DNA of 64,000 nucleotides from Cudoniella acicularis. Taxonomy: Eukaryota > Ascomycota > Leotiomycetes > Helotiales > Helotiaceae. The notes below the pieces were generated by a model. That model searched no databases, was not told where the DNA came from, and saw only the letters and a program-made list of their open reading frames with translations. Location of the stretch: contig JAAMPI010000017.1 of the NCBI GenBank assembly GCA_013054445.1, positions 1-64,000 of the forward strand, written 5' to 3'. The position numbers and the translations under genes are program-made. Of the stretch, positions 37,609 to 47,312 are shown piece by piece; the stretch's first letter is position 1, and the number at the start of each line of letters is the position of its first letter.

Positions 37609-38311
37609 TAGATATTTAGGTCTTTATCTCAAGCTTACTTAAGAAAAAATATTCGAAGGGCGAGACTCAACACCTGTACACAGTGTCCTCTACGAACCTC
37701 CAGTACTCTCTTGAGTATCTGCAGAGCCAAGTATGAGTCGAATTCGAGATAGAGTCATGGTGTGGGGTGCGCTCCTGGGGTGCGGTGTCGTACTCGTGCG
37801 ACAGCGACGACGAGGATAAAATACACGAAACAGAGGCCCTTCTACTTGAATCAAAGACCGAATCCTTTCGCATAAGGGTAAACAACCTGCCTTATTAGCC
37901 AGCTACTACGTAGCTGCATAGGCACCCTCTGGGGCGTCCGAAGCAGAATTTTCACCTGTCCCACTTTTCGCAGAGCCTCATTTACGTCGACCCGCCTACC
38001 TACGACCTCTATATCTACCTGCCTTTAGTTTCCACGCCCTTCCGCCGAGAGTCCGTAACCTCCGGGCACCTAGCACGAGCCTTGACCAGTAACGACTGTT
38101 AAGCAGACGACGAGAGCTGATCTTGGGGAAGGAAAAGCAGGGCTATAATAGAGGAGTCATTTATAAGGGAGGGAGGGAGTATAGGAAAGGGGGGAGAGGG
38201 GGGCGGAGGCTATTTAAGGGCTCTTAGAGAGTAGAAGAGGGGGAAATACAGGCTACTATACCTTGGTTTTTATACTAGTAGACCTCTTTCCTTTGTTATC
38301 TTTAGGGCCCA

Positions 38312-38552
38312 TGTCACGACCCGGGGTCATGTGATGATTCACGTGACCAGTTCAGCAGTTCAGCAGTTCAGCGTCTATGGCCTGAACTAGGGAATCATTG
38401 AACTGCAACCACCACAACCTATATAGCCATATAGTTCTCCTATGTTAGAGCGTATGCTCAACTCATATTCTAATATCATCACTTGATTAGGATAACGCTC
38501 TACCAGTACCTGCTTGACGCTTCTAAGGCTAAGTAAACCTAACACTGTCACA
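38312..38552 (+). repeat. LTR-like repeat family A, copy 1
   Basis: About 241 bases starting TGTCACGACCCGGGG and ending CACTGTCACA, with the TG...CA ends of a long terminal repeat. A related but clearly diverged copy starts at 44291, and an inverted TGTCACGACC terminus lies at 39246-39256. Shared internal words include CCTATATAGC-ATATAG. No target-site duplication is visible at this copy. Confidence 0.6.
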
Positions 38553-39294
38553 GATCAGGTCTGGCTAAGGCAGGGCAAAGGTGGCTCAGTGGACGACTAT
38601 ATTATCGACGAAGAATTCTAGACTAAGGAGAGAAGGAGAGTCGAGTGCGACAGCTTAGATATAGGGTATAGCTGACTCAGCAGAGCTAAGCAAGGCCACG
38701 TGGCCACGTAGCACGTTGCGGCTCAGGCACCCTAAACCAGGGCCGTAACAAACTTCCCCCGTACGTTGAATTAATCTATACGCGATAGCGAAGCGCTCTA
38801 AAAGCATATAGCAAGAGATCGCAGATAATAAAGCCGTAAACTATAGGGGTACGTCTCGAGTTCGACTTTATCACTTGACATTTTCTTCTTCTCTAAGAGA
38901 GATAGATCAAAAAGATATCGAGGAGCTGAAACGAAGTCTAAAGAGAGGTTGCTATAAAGAGAAATGTCTAATTCCTGCTATTAGACGAGATAATCTCGAC
39001 ATTACTATAACGTTCTGTTATCACGTAAGATCCCTATGTCACGTGAAGGGGTTTACTTAGTCTTGGAAGCGTTAAGTAGTCTTATAGAAGATTATCTTAT
39101 TACTAAGAGTATAAGTTAAGCACGAAGCTTTAGCATAGAAAAATTATATAGCTATATAGATAGTGATAACAGATCAGGTGATCGTGTGATCGGAGTCCTG
39201 ACTCTCGAGCAGCCGATCTCACGATCATATCATATGACTTATCACGGGTCGTGACAATTACCCCTATACGCTATCCCTACGTATTACCCCGCAG

Positions 39295-39450
39295 TAACCT
39301 AAAAGGGAGGGAGTTTAAATAGACATTGATTTGACTAAAGAAGAGAAGAACTAGCTAGCTGAGAACACGTCTTTTATCCTCCTTCGCATAGGTCACGTGT
39401 CTGTGAACCACGTGACTACCTAGCGAGTGACTGACTTCCCTAATATAACA
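39295..39450 (+). repeat. Repeat family E, copy 1
   Basis: Begins with AACCTAAAAGGGAGGGAG and contains a paired CACGTG-rich segment (GGTCACGTGTCTG, CCACGTGACTACC) ending GACTGACTTCC. Copies are inverted at 45216-45372 and direct at 46145-46300. Confidence 0.65.
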
Positions 39451-39579
39451 CTCTATCAGAACCGGGCGGCTGGTTCTAATACTTCGTTAGAACCTATCAC
39501 GGGACAACGCGTTTTAATATTATATCTCGGTTAAAACTCTTTAAAAGCGCGAGGGATCTAGAATCCTTCTTGATTCGTC

Positions 39580-39774
39580 GCTGTCACAGACCTGGTTTGA
39601 CGCGTCCCCCTTGTCACGTGTACTAGTCCGTGCTAGACTCACCTCCTGTATATAAGGCCCCTCCGGGGCCACCCCTCTTCTTCTCTCCTTAGCTTAGTTT
39701 CTTCGTAATATAGCACCTTATAAATACGTCCCTACGTGACGTCAGGGCCCTCGTGCCTTTATAGAGCTATAACA
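39580..39774 (+). repeat. Repeat family C, copy 1 with flanking direct repeat
   Basis: About 195 bases from GCTGTCACAGACCTGG to GAGCTATAACA. An 8-base direct repeat GATTCGTC flanks it at 39572-39579 and 39775-39782, as expected for a target-site duplication. A diverged inverted copy lies at 45840-46066. Confidence 0.6.
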
Positions 39775-40116
39775 GATTCGTCAAGGGGGATCCTCGAGTA
39801 TAAGCTATAACCCACGTGATCTTACCCCGCTCTCGATCAGTATAAGAAATTATTAGACTAGATTAATAGCTATTAATCTAATCTAATTAACGGTTTAAGG
39901 CGTTAATTAAAATCTAATTAAAAATAACTAATTAAATTAGATTAATAATAGCTATTAATCTAACCTAATTGTTCGCTGCTAGCCTGTATAGGGTAAGCCA
40001 GTCGCTGTGATGTAGTTCGCTTACCTGCTAGGTGGCGCCCGTTACGTGGCTTAGATAGTCGTCGGATGTCCGGAATAATGTCGATAGTAAACCTCCGACA
40101 TTCAGGATCATGGTTC

Positions 40117-40258
40117 TGTGACAGCGCTGACAGTGAAGTAGTTCTATTACTTAGAATACTAAGGTGAAGAGCTCAGACGAGGTCTGAAACGAGGTTATAT
40201 ACACGATATGAGGTCACGTGATCGGTCCCGACCAGACCTCCGAACCAGGTCTGTGACA
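40117..40258 (-). mobile_element. Solo-LTR-like element family D, copy 1 (TSD GGTTC)
   Basis: A 142-base TG...CA element read on the plus strand as TGTGACAGCGCTG to AGGTCTGTGACA. It is flanked by a perfect 5-base direct repeat GGTTC (40112-40116 and 40259-40263), the mark of an integrase-type insertion. An inverted copy is at 44837-44977. Confidence 0.75.
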
Positions 40259-40993
40259 GGTTCTAGGGCACTTGATACGTGGCACAGGATGTGTTATAGA
40301 GCACTCAGGAGGAGCCTAACTAAACAGTGCTCTATTCCTTAGAATAATCGACGAAGAAGAGAAGAAGGGGAAGGGAGAAGCTGCTACGTATTTAACCTCT
40401 GCCCGAAACCTCGCTTAGGCCTAGCGCCGTCACGTGTAGGATAGGTCACGTGAACTAACTCCGTGACAGGATACCAGATAATGCTATTGATTTCTATTAT
40501 CATTAGGCCTTAGCACCGGACCCCTATCGGTAGCAGATAGCTAATAAAAAGGGGGCTTCTCTAGACTCCTCGGGGCTAGAGATTAGTTCTATACTAAATC
40601 TTTTTCTTCTGACACGTGACTTCTTTACCTACTAACGCCTCCTTATTATAGTCGTGATACCTACCTTGTTTCTAATTCTACTTTGTTCGTAGGAAGGTCA
40701 CGGGACCTTACTAGTCCTGATTAGGTTAGTCTAATTTACTACCTACTAAGCCTAATAGGTACTATATAAAAGGCTATAATTACTAGGGTTATTATAAAGA
40801 TTATTTAAGAATATAATGTTTTCTTAGGTATATTTAGTTTTTAAAAGGTTCTTTATTATTCCTGTTTAGTATTAGCTTCTATATAAGAATAGTATATAAG
40901 ACGGCCTGATATTAAGCCGATATACTAATATATTATGTTATTATAGAGTGATAGTTACTAGATAATAAAGAGATTAACCTTAAGATTTATTTC

Positions 40994-41169
40994 TGTTATA
41001 GCGTACGCAAGCAGTATAAATCAAGTAGTACTCTCTGTTCTTAGAATTATCGACGAAGAGAAGAAGAAGCTAGATATAGGAAGGACAGCTGTCTTAAGGG
41101 AGCGCAGCTCCTGGACTAGTCCTAGAACAGACTAGCTCGGAACACGTGACTCGTACCAGATCTGTTACA
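40994..41169 (+). mobile_element. Solo-LTR-like element family B, copy 1 (TSD ATTTC)
   Basis: A 176-base element starting TGTTATAGCGTACGCAAGC and ending GATCTGTTACA, flanked by a perfect 5-base duplication ATTTC (40989-40993 and 41170-41174). It is nearly identical to copies at 41323 and 44616 apart from C to T changes at CpA sites. Confidence 0.8.
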
Positions 41170-41322
41170 ATTTCTTGATTTTAAAATCATGATTAATAAA
41201 TAAATAAGATAATCAGGATTTAATAAGGTAATAACAGGGTGTCTATCAGATCACTAAAAGTTAATTTCAAATTACTAGAACCTCTTAGAAGTTTATTCTT
41301 GTCTATATAATAAAGGAGAGAA

Positions 41323-41499
41323 TGTTATAGCGTACGTAAGCAGTATAAATCAAGTAGTACTCTCTGTTTCTTAGAATTATCGACGAAGAAGAGAAGAAGC
41401 TAGATATAGGAAGGACTGTCGTCTTAAGGGAGCGCAGCTCCTGGACTAGTCCCAGAACAGACTAGCTCGGAACACGTGACTCGCACCAGATCTGTCACA
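41323..41499 (+). mobile_element. Solo-LTR-like element family B, copy 2
   Basis: A 177-base copy in the same orientation, starting TGTTATAGCGTACGTAAGC and ending GATCTGTCACA. The flanking pentamers are GAGAA and GAGAG, a near-perfect target duplication with one change. Confidence 0.75.
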
Positions 41500-41649
41500 G
41501 AGAGTAGCTCTCCTAAAAGTCTTTTATCTATTAAGCTTTTAATAATATATCTTTATATAGTATCGAAATCGACAGTTAATATATATAAGCACTTTTATAC
41601 CTCCTAATACTAATCAACGATTTAAGGCGTTAATCAAAATCTAATTAAG

Positions 41650-41754
41650 AATAACTGATTAAATTAGATTAATAACTGATTAAATTAGATTAATAACTGA
41701 TTAAATTAGATTAATAGCTGATTAAATTAGATTAATAACTAATTAAATTAGATT
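41650..41754 (+). repeat. Tandem repeat, five 21-base units
   Basis: Five head-to-tail units of AATAACTGATTAAATTAGATT with single-base variants in units four and five. Related single sequence occurs near 39890-39960, sharing the preceding TTTAAGGCGTTAAT segment, so the array probably grew inside a copied repeat. Confidence 0.8.
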
Positions 41755-42586
41755 AGTAATTAATTAATATAATCACGTGAATAAATAATAGAACGTATAT
41801 ATACCAAGCTATATATTTAAGCTTATAAGTAGTCTTATATTATAAAAAATAAATTATAATTATAATTAAAACACTAAGAAGAATATATATTATTAAGCTA
41901 GCTTTTATACCTCTCTTCTATACTCTTACCCTCTAACCTTCTCTCTAACTCTCTCTTATTCTCTTTTATAGCCTAAGGCTACAAGCCTAGCCCCTCCCCT
42001 CTCTAGTTACCCCTACTATAGTCCTACCTTACCTATTTCTACCTAAATAAAAGTACTAGAAAGAGCGCCTATAGAATAAAAGAGAGAGTTTATATAACAC
42101 TTATATTTCTTATAAATATTAAGAAAGTCTTACTGACTAAGCAATCAATCAAATTAACCGATTATTAATTGATTAATTAATCTAATTTAATCAAGCTATA
42201 TTAGAAACTACTAATTATATTCTAATCAAGATTATTTGATTAATTCTTCTCTATACTGCTCTCGGTAGTCGTATAACGACGTAATCGAGATCAAGACACG
42301 TACAACTACCTAATCTGTAACAGACTTATGCTATATGACATATTATTTATATTGGCTCACGTGGATAATTTTATACAGGTAGTTTCTGTAGAGAAACCAG
42401 TTTTTAATGAAGGGGGAGGAGACTAGCGTTTTGTTGTAATTAACCTGCTGTATAGTGTTCTGTCTAAGCATCACTAAATTATATAAGTGATCAGTTAAGG
42501 CACTTATCCCTCTTCTATTTCCTACCTCTAATAATTTCCTGAGGAATTTAATATACCTTATTCAAGACTATCAATTTCAATCAGAA

Positions 42587-44098
42587 ATGACCATGCTCTC
42601 CTATACCACTCTGCAACCTATCTTCATTCTTTGTCTCTTGTATCTCGTTGGGTTAGCCTTCTATCGTTTATATTTGCATCCTTTAGCACACTTTCCTGGC
42701 CGAAAGCTCCATGCAATCAGCGCCCTCCCTTGTGCCTACTACATGGCGAAAGGCCGCCTCCCATTCAACAACAGACTCCTACATGACAAATATGGACCTG
42801 TCGTACGCATCTCACCGAACGAACTTAGTTTCACCTCTGCCCAAGCATGGGAGGATATCTACGGGTTTAAGACTGGAGGCCATGCCCAGTTACCAAAAGA
42901 CCCCATTCATCTAGGATCAGTGGATCCACTGAATGGCTTTGCTCCCATTACCTTGCTAAACGGTGTCGAGCACGGTCGGCAACGTCGGGCGTGGTCCTAT
43001 GCCTTCTCTGAGAGAGCATTACTAGAGAATGAGGGGCACATCCAAGGCTATGTGGATAAGCTCATCAACCATCTACGACAGCGAGAATGCGAGGAGGTTG
43101 ACCTGGCCAGCTGGCTCAGCATGACAACTTTCGACATTATCGGTGATCTAGCCTTCGGGGAGTCGTTCGGCTGCTTAGGCAAAGACAATTTGGCTTCGTG
43201 GTACAAATTGAATTTTGAAGCATTCAGAATCGCCGCCTTTGAGCAAGCTACCCGTCGCCTAGCTAGGGTCAACTCGTGGATGCAACGGAGCCTGATGGCA
43301 TTAGTCCCTAATTCTATGAGACAGGGACGCCGCGACCATTTGACTCACAGTCGCGAGAAGGTATTACAACGTCTGGCCAAGGAGTCTGAACGAACGGACT
43401 TCATCCACTATATCCTCAAGCAGAGGGAGCGATTTATGCTAGATGATGCCGAGATCATCGTGAATGGGGCTACATTTATTGCAGCTGGAAGCGAAACCCT
43501 ATCCAACCTTCTTACTGGTTTGGTTGCGCAGTTGCTTTTCAACCCAGACAAATGCGAAAAACTGTGTCACGAAATCCGTTCAAACTTTACCAGGCCTGAG
43601 GAGATCAACTACGAACAGACCAGCAGACTCCCTTTCTTGAATGCTTGTCTGGAAGAGGGCCTTCGATTGAAGCCGCCAGTTGGCGAGGGTCTTCTACGGC
43701 GTGTTCTCAAAGGAGGAGCTAGGATTGATGGATACTGGGTTCCTGAAGGCGCATCAGTGTCAGTCGACCCATGGTCCTCATCGCATGATCCAGCCAACTT
43801 CCGGGACTGCGATGACTTTGTTCCCGAGCGATGGCTAGAAGACGAAGAGCATTACTATGCAGGTGACCAGCCAAAAGCCATGCAGCCTTTCTCGCTTGGG
43901 CCTCAGGGGTGCATGGGGAGAAATCTAGCGTATATGGAGATGAGGTTGATTCTGAGTCATTTAATTTGGCATTTCGACATTAGGAGCACTGATGGGGCAT
44001 GGCAATGGGACCCTGCTGGGCAAATGAAGAATCTCAGGGTCTATGTTGTGTGGGAAAAGCTACCATTGAATGTGACGCTGAAGGTAGTCACTACATAA
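42587..44098 (+). CDS. Cytochrome P450 monooxygenase
   Basis: An intact, intronless 503-residue P450, a heme monooxygenase anchored in the ER membrane by an N-terminal helix (PIFILCLLYLVGLAFY). Signature motifs are in place: HPLAHFPGRKL after the anchor, oxygen-binding I-helix AAGSETLS (around residues 299-306), ExxR (EGLR, 357-360), PERW (413-416) and the heme loop FSLGPQGCMGRN with the cysteine ligand at 442. It resembles the fungal secondary-metabolism group that includes trichothecene C-15 hydroxylase-like enzymes; substrate unknown. Codon use and composition are ordinary, although AT-rich, mutated repeats lie on both sides. It is convergent with the NRPS and is the nearest gene to it, so it is the best candidate for oxidising the peptide. 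Confidence 0.95.
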   Translation: MTMLSYTTLQPIFILCLLYLVGLAFYRLYLHPLAHFPGRKLHAISALPCAYYMAKGRLPFNNRLLHDKYGPVVRISPNELSFTSAQAWEDIYGFKTGGHAQLPKDPIHLGSVDPLNGFAPITLLNGVEHGRQRRAWSYAFSERALLENEGHIQGYVDKLINHLRQRECEEVDLASWLSMTTFDIIGDLAFGESFGCLGKDNLASWYKLNFEAFRIAAFEQATRRLARVNSWMQRSLMALVPNSMRQGRRDHLTHSREKVLQRLAKESERTDFIHYILKQRERFMLDDAEIIVNGATFIAAGSETLSNLLTGLVAQLLFNPDKCEKLCHEIRSNFTRPEEINYEQTSRLPFLNACLEEGLRLKPPVGEGLLRRVLKGGARIDGYWVPEGASVSVDPWSSSHDPANFRDCDDFVPERWLEDEEHYYAGDQPKAMQPFSLGPQGCMGRNLAYMEMRLILSHLIWHFDIRSTDGAWQWDPAGQMKNLRVYVVWEKLPLNVTLKVVTT

Positions 44099-44290
44099 GG
44101 CGGAGGTTGTTTTTTTCTTGGCAACTGATATGTGGGCGAGGCGGAGCTGGGTGTCCGCTTTTCGGATGGACAGTGGGTCCGAACCCCGGTAGCAGAGAGA
44201 CTGGGAGAGGGTTAAGGCTAGGGGTTTAATTTACCTATGTACTTTCGCCTATAGTTCTGAACCTTGTAACGAACGACAGGGAGTGTGATG

Positions 44291-44514
44291 TGTCACGACC
44301 CCAGATCATGTGATGGGTCACATGATCAGTTCAGGTTCTCAGGAGTTCTGGAACCCGTGACTAGGGGAATGTCGAACTCATAAACTACTGAACTACTACC
44401 GCCACCACCTATATAGCTATATAGTTTTCCTTTATAGAGCTGCGTGCTTAACTTACTTTATATATCTTAGTAAGATAATATTATACTTGATCTACTTAAC
44501 ACTTTATTATACGA
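44291..44514 (+). repeat. LTR-like repeat family A, copy 2
   Basis: Begins TGTCACGACCCCAGATCATG and shares order and several words with the copy at 38312, including ACCTATATAGCTATATAG and CTTAACACT near the end, but has diverged strongly. The right end is approximate. The two copies are too different to be the LTR pair of one recent element. Confidence 0.5.
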
Positions 44515-44615
44515 CTAAACCAGTGCCCTACGTGATATAGTATACCACGTGACTACAGAACGTTATATAATATTAGCTAGATAAACAGAGGAAAACCGAG
44601 ATCCCGCTATATAGG

Positions 44616-44792
44616 TGTCACAGCGTACGCAAGCAGTGCAAATCAAGTAGTACTCTCTGTTTCTTAGAATTATCGACGAAGAAGAGAAGAAGCTAGATAC
44701 AGGAAGGACTGTCGTCTTAAGGGAGCGCAGCTCCTGGACTAGTCCCAGAACAGACTAGCTCGGAACACGTGACTCGCACCAGATCTGTCACA
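44616..44792 (+). mobile_element. Solo-LTR-like element family B, copy 3 (TSD ATAGG)
   Basis: A 177-base copy starting TGTCACAGCGTACGCAAGC and ending GATCTGTCACA, flanked by a perfect 5-base duplication ATAGG (44611-44615 and 44793-44797). It keeps C at positions where the other copies have T, so it is the least mutated of the three. Confidence 0.82.
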
Positions 44793-44836
44793 ATAGGTAG
44801 AGCTTAAGTAGTACGACGATAGTATTAATTAGATAC

Positions 44837-44977
44837 TGTTATAGATCTGGTTTAGGGGTCTAGTCAGGACCGATCACGTGACCTTATATCGTATATATAA
44901 CCTTGTTTCAGACCTCGTCTGAGCTCTTCACCTTAGTATTCTAAGTAATAGATCTACTTTACTACTAGTCTGTTATA
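44837..44977 (+). mobile_element. Solo-LTR-like element family D, copy 2 (TSD GATAC)
   Basis: A 141-base element starting TGTTATAGATCTGG and ending AGTCTGTTATA, the reverse complement of the copy at 40117-40258. A perfect 5-base duplication GATAC flanks it (44832-44836 and 44978-44982). Ends have changed from TGTCACA to TGTTATA, the RIP pattern. Confidence 0.75.
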
Positions 44978-45215
44978 GATACCTTTAAAAATATATTATA
45001 GAGTATTAAAAAGACTTACTTTATATACGTCGAGGGTTAATAGCGCTAGAAGTTTAAGACTAGTTCTTAATTATAATAGGTATATTAAATATAATCTTAT
45101 ACTTTCTTATTTATATCTTTATCTTATAATATTAACTATATTAAAGGTTAAATTTTAAATAATAATTATATTTACTTTTAGACTATACTTATTATCTTAA
45201 AACTATCTATTATAT

Positions 45216-45372
45216 TACTATAATAGGAAAGTCAGTCGGTTGCTAGGTGGTCACGTGGTTCGTAGACACGTGACCTATACGAAGGATAATAAAAGATGTG
45301 TTCTTAGCTAGCTAGTTCTTCTCTTCTTTATTTAAATCGATATCTATTTAAACTCCTTTCCTTTTAGGTTAT
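45216..45372 (-). repeat. Repeat family E, copy 2 (inverted)
   Basis: Reverse complement of the family at 39295 and 46145: reads GGAAAGTCAGTCGGTTGCTAG on the left and ends with CTTTTAGGTTATAT. Its similarity to the copy at 46145 extends a little further (ACAAATATAACC). Confidence 0.65.
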
Positions 45373-45477
45373 ATTTGTTCTTTTATAATAAGACCTTATA
45401 TTTATAGGCTTTATATCTTGTCTAAAATATAGTTAGCTCTTCTAAGTCTAAATATATCTATATCTAGTAGAAAGCTT

Positions 45478-45835
45478 AATAGATATTAAGCTTTATAAAG
45501 ATCTTAGCTCTTATTAAAGAAGCGAGAGTCTTGTTAATCAGGGGGAGCGGGTATTAGTCTTTATAAGTAAGTAGTTAAGCTTTTAATAGTCGATATAAAA
45601 GCGTAGACTTCTATTAGGCTTCTTAATAAAGAGGATAGGAGTAGTATAAGAAGACTAACTAGGTTTAATAAAGCCTTTATATAAGTTATTAACTAGATAC
45701 TTCTTTATAGTCTCTAGCTCCTTAGTCGTTATCTTATATAGAGGGCTATATCCTAGGTTATTATCGGCTTTAAGAGTGATTTTATAGTCGTATAAGCGAT
45801 ATAGAGGTAGGACGTTAGAAGCGGCCTTATATTAC
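45478..45835 (-). pseudogene. Ty3/gypsy reverse transcriptase fossil
   Basis: Read on the minus strand, one frame gives a gypsy-type reverse transcriptase core: LPLYRLYDYKITL, GYSPLYKITTKELE, KKYLVNNLYKGFIKPS, TTPILFIKKPN and LRFYIDY. These match the family pattern of hydrophobic DHxI-L, GPLY-M-EEL, YLxxNLxKGFIRPS, APVLFVKKP and LRFCVDYR-LN. In-frame stops interrupt it, at least three, in places where Ser/Trp/Arg/Gln codons are expected, consistent with C to T and G to A mutation. Only this part of pol is recognisable. It sits between family C and family E repeats in inverted orientation, so these repeats may belong to gypsy-derived elements. Confidence 0.8.
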
Positions 45836-45839
45836 GGCT

Positions 45840-46066
45840 CTATAAAGGCACTAGGGCCCTAANGTTANNTAAAGACGTATTTATAANAAGNTANTATATT
45901 NTCGAANANACTAAGCTAAGGAGAGAAGAAGAGAGGTNNNCTTAAAGGGGCCTTATATATAGGAGGTAAGTCTAGTACGGACTAGGACACGTAATAAGGG
46001 GGGACGCGTTAGGTAAGGGGGACGCGTTAGGTAAAGGAGACGCGTCAAACCAGGTCTATAATAATA
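45840..46066 (-). repeat. Repeat family C, copy 2 (inverted, with undetermined bases)
   Basis: Reverse complement of the copy at 39580: shared words include CTCTATAAAGGCAC, TAAGCTAAGGAGAGAAG, GGGGCCTTATATATAGGAGG and CGCGTCAAACCAGGTC. It contains about 13 undetermined bases (45863-45940) and a small internal tandem of GGACGCGTTAGGTAA-like units near 46010-46040. Confidence 0.6.
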
Positions 46067-46144
46067 TAGACACCTTATACTGTCTACGCAATAGCTAATA
46101 TAGCTAACCTATATTGTCTATAATATAGTATAGAAGGACAAATA

Positions 46145-46300
46145 TAACCTAAAAGGGAGGGAGTTTAAATAGACGTTAATTTGACTTAAGGAGAAGAAGC
46201 TAAACTACCCGAGAACACGACTTTTATCCTCTTTCGCGTAGGTCACGTGTCTACGACCACGTGACCACCTAGCGACCGACTGACTTCCCTATTATAATAG
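46145..46300 (+). repeat. Repeat family E, copy 3
   Basis: Begins AACCTAAAAGGGAGGGAG, carries GGTCACGTGTCTACG and CCACGTGACCACC, and ends GACTGACTTCCC. It is in the same orientation as the copy at 39295. Confidence 0.65.
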
Positions 46301-47312
46301 ACTAAGTAGCCGAGCTATCCCGTCTATCTCGCTTAGCTGCTTACCTTACGTAACCTAGTCACGTGACCCTTGTCTTCTTAAGCCGGGCTTAATAAGAACT
46401 CTTATAATTAGCTAAACCCTGGTTCTTTATACTAGTATAGAGGGACGAGAGGCCTCTAAAATAGATATTTAAAAACTAATAACTAAAAGACTCGAATCTC
46501 TAGAAAGGATAGTTATTGTTCTTCTCTAGGAGAGGAGGAGAGAGCTTATATATACGAATATAGTTAAGTACTACGGTACGTAATACAGAACCCTACTTTA
46601 CTAGCGCGTAAACATATAGCCGAGCCTTAGGCCTAGGTTCCTTATATAATATAAAATCGTAATACTATCTCTTATATAGTACTAGTATTATCTTAATACT
46701 TAAACAACTATATTAGAATATCTTATATAGGCTATAGTTCTCTTTCTTTTACTATATTACTTAATTACTTAACCTATTATATATATCTAAATATAATTAT
46801 TAATCTTTATAGGTTTTATATATTAATATCTTATTTATTTAATATCTTAACCTAATTCTAAGACTTATTCTAGATATATCCTAAAAAAGTTATTTTATAA
46901 TATCTATAGTCTATCTATTAAAAAGAATAGTACTATTCTTAAGTTTAAGATATTATCTAACTATATCTAGAAAGTTACTAGCTATATAAAATATCTCTAT
47001 TAAGCTACAGCGTCGTACCGGAATGTTGATTGAGGGGCAAAACTGCTATTTATAGTTATCCTAGGCATCCCGTGATATCCTTAGTTGTGCGGCCTAAGGC
47101 ACTCACTTAGCTTGACCGCGGAATTGGGTACGAGTTCAGTAAGTCTTGTGGCTACAGGCGGATGTATGGTCAAAATTGAGATTGCAGCGCAAAGATATGA
47201 GTCTATAGTACTAGCTTACATGTAAAGTTCAAAACAAAATGCCATACAAAACGCCGGACACCGGACAAAGTAAAGGATTCAAAACGATCATACATTCTAA
47301 CCACCCGGTGAT

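Larger units (their letters stand above)
37609..42586. mobile_element. AT-rich, RIP-like transposon graveyard (left half)
   Basis: No intact gene. From about 38.1 kb the sequence is AT-rich, poor in long frames and full of TA steps, and it holds several families of short repeats also present at 44.2-46.3 kb. The pattern (TGTCACAG in one copy becoming TGTTATAG in another) is the CpA to TpA change of repeat-induced point mutation. Recognised repeats are listed separately. 37609-38100 is closer to normal composition and holds no recognisable gene. Confidence 0.75.
44099..47312. mobile_element. AT-rich, RIP-like transposon graveyard (right half)
   Basis: No intact gene. The first 190 bases after the P450 keep normal composition; from 44291 on repeats dominate. 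They include families A to E and a gypsy reverse-transcriptase fossil. About 13 undetermined bases lie at 45863-45940, inside family C. From 46320 to 47000 the DNA is extremely AT-rich with no recognisable repeat; normal composition resumes near 47010 at the NRPS 3' flank. Confidence 0.75.

Noticed and set aside
44150..44200. GGTCCGAACCCC resembling a tRNA B box downstream of the P450
   Set aside because: No matching A box at the right distance and no acceptor stem pairing; could be a SINE relic but not supportable.
38312..44514. Idea that the P450 was captured inside one LTR retrotransposon bounded by the two family A copies
   Set aside because: The copies are too diverged to be a recent LTR pair, no matching target duplication is seen, and no gag-pol lies between them.
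37609..47312. CRISPR-like or centromeric array in the repeat region
   Set aside because: Repeats are dispersed transposon-type elements of differing orientation; the only tandem array is a short minisatellite.
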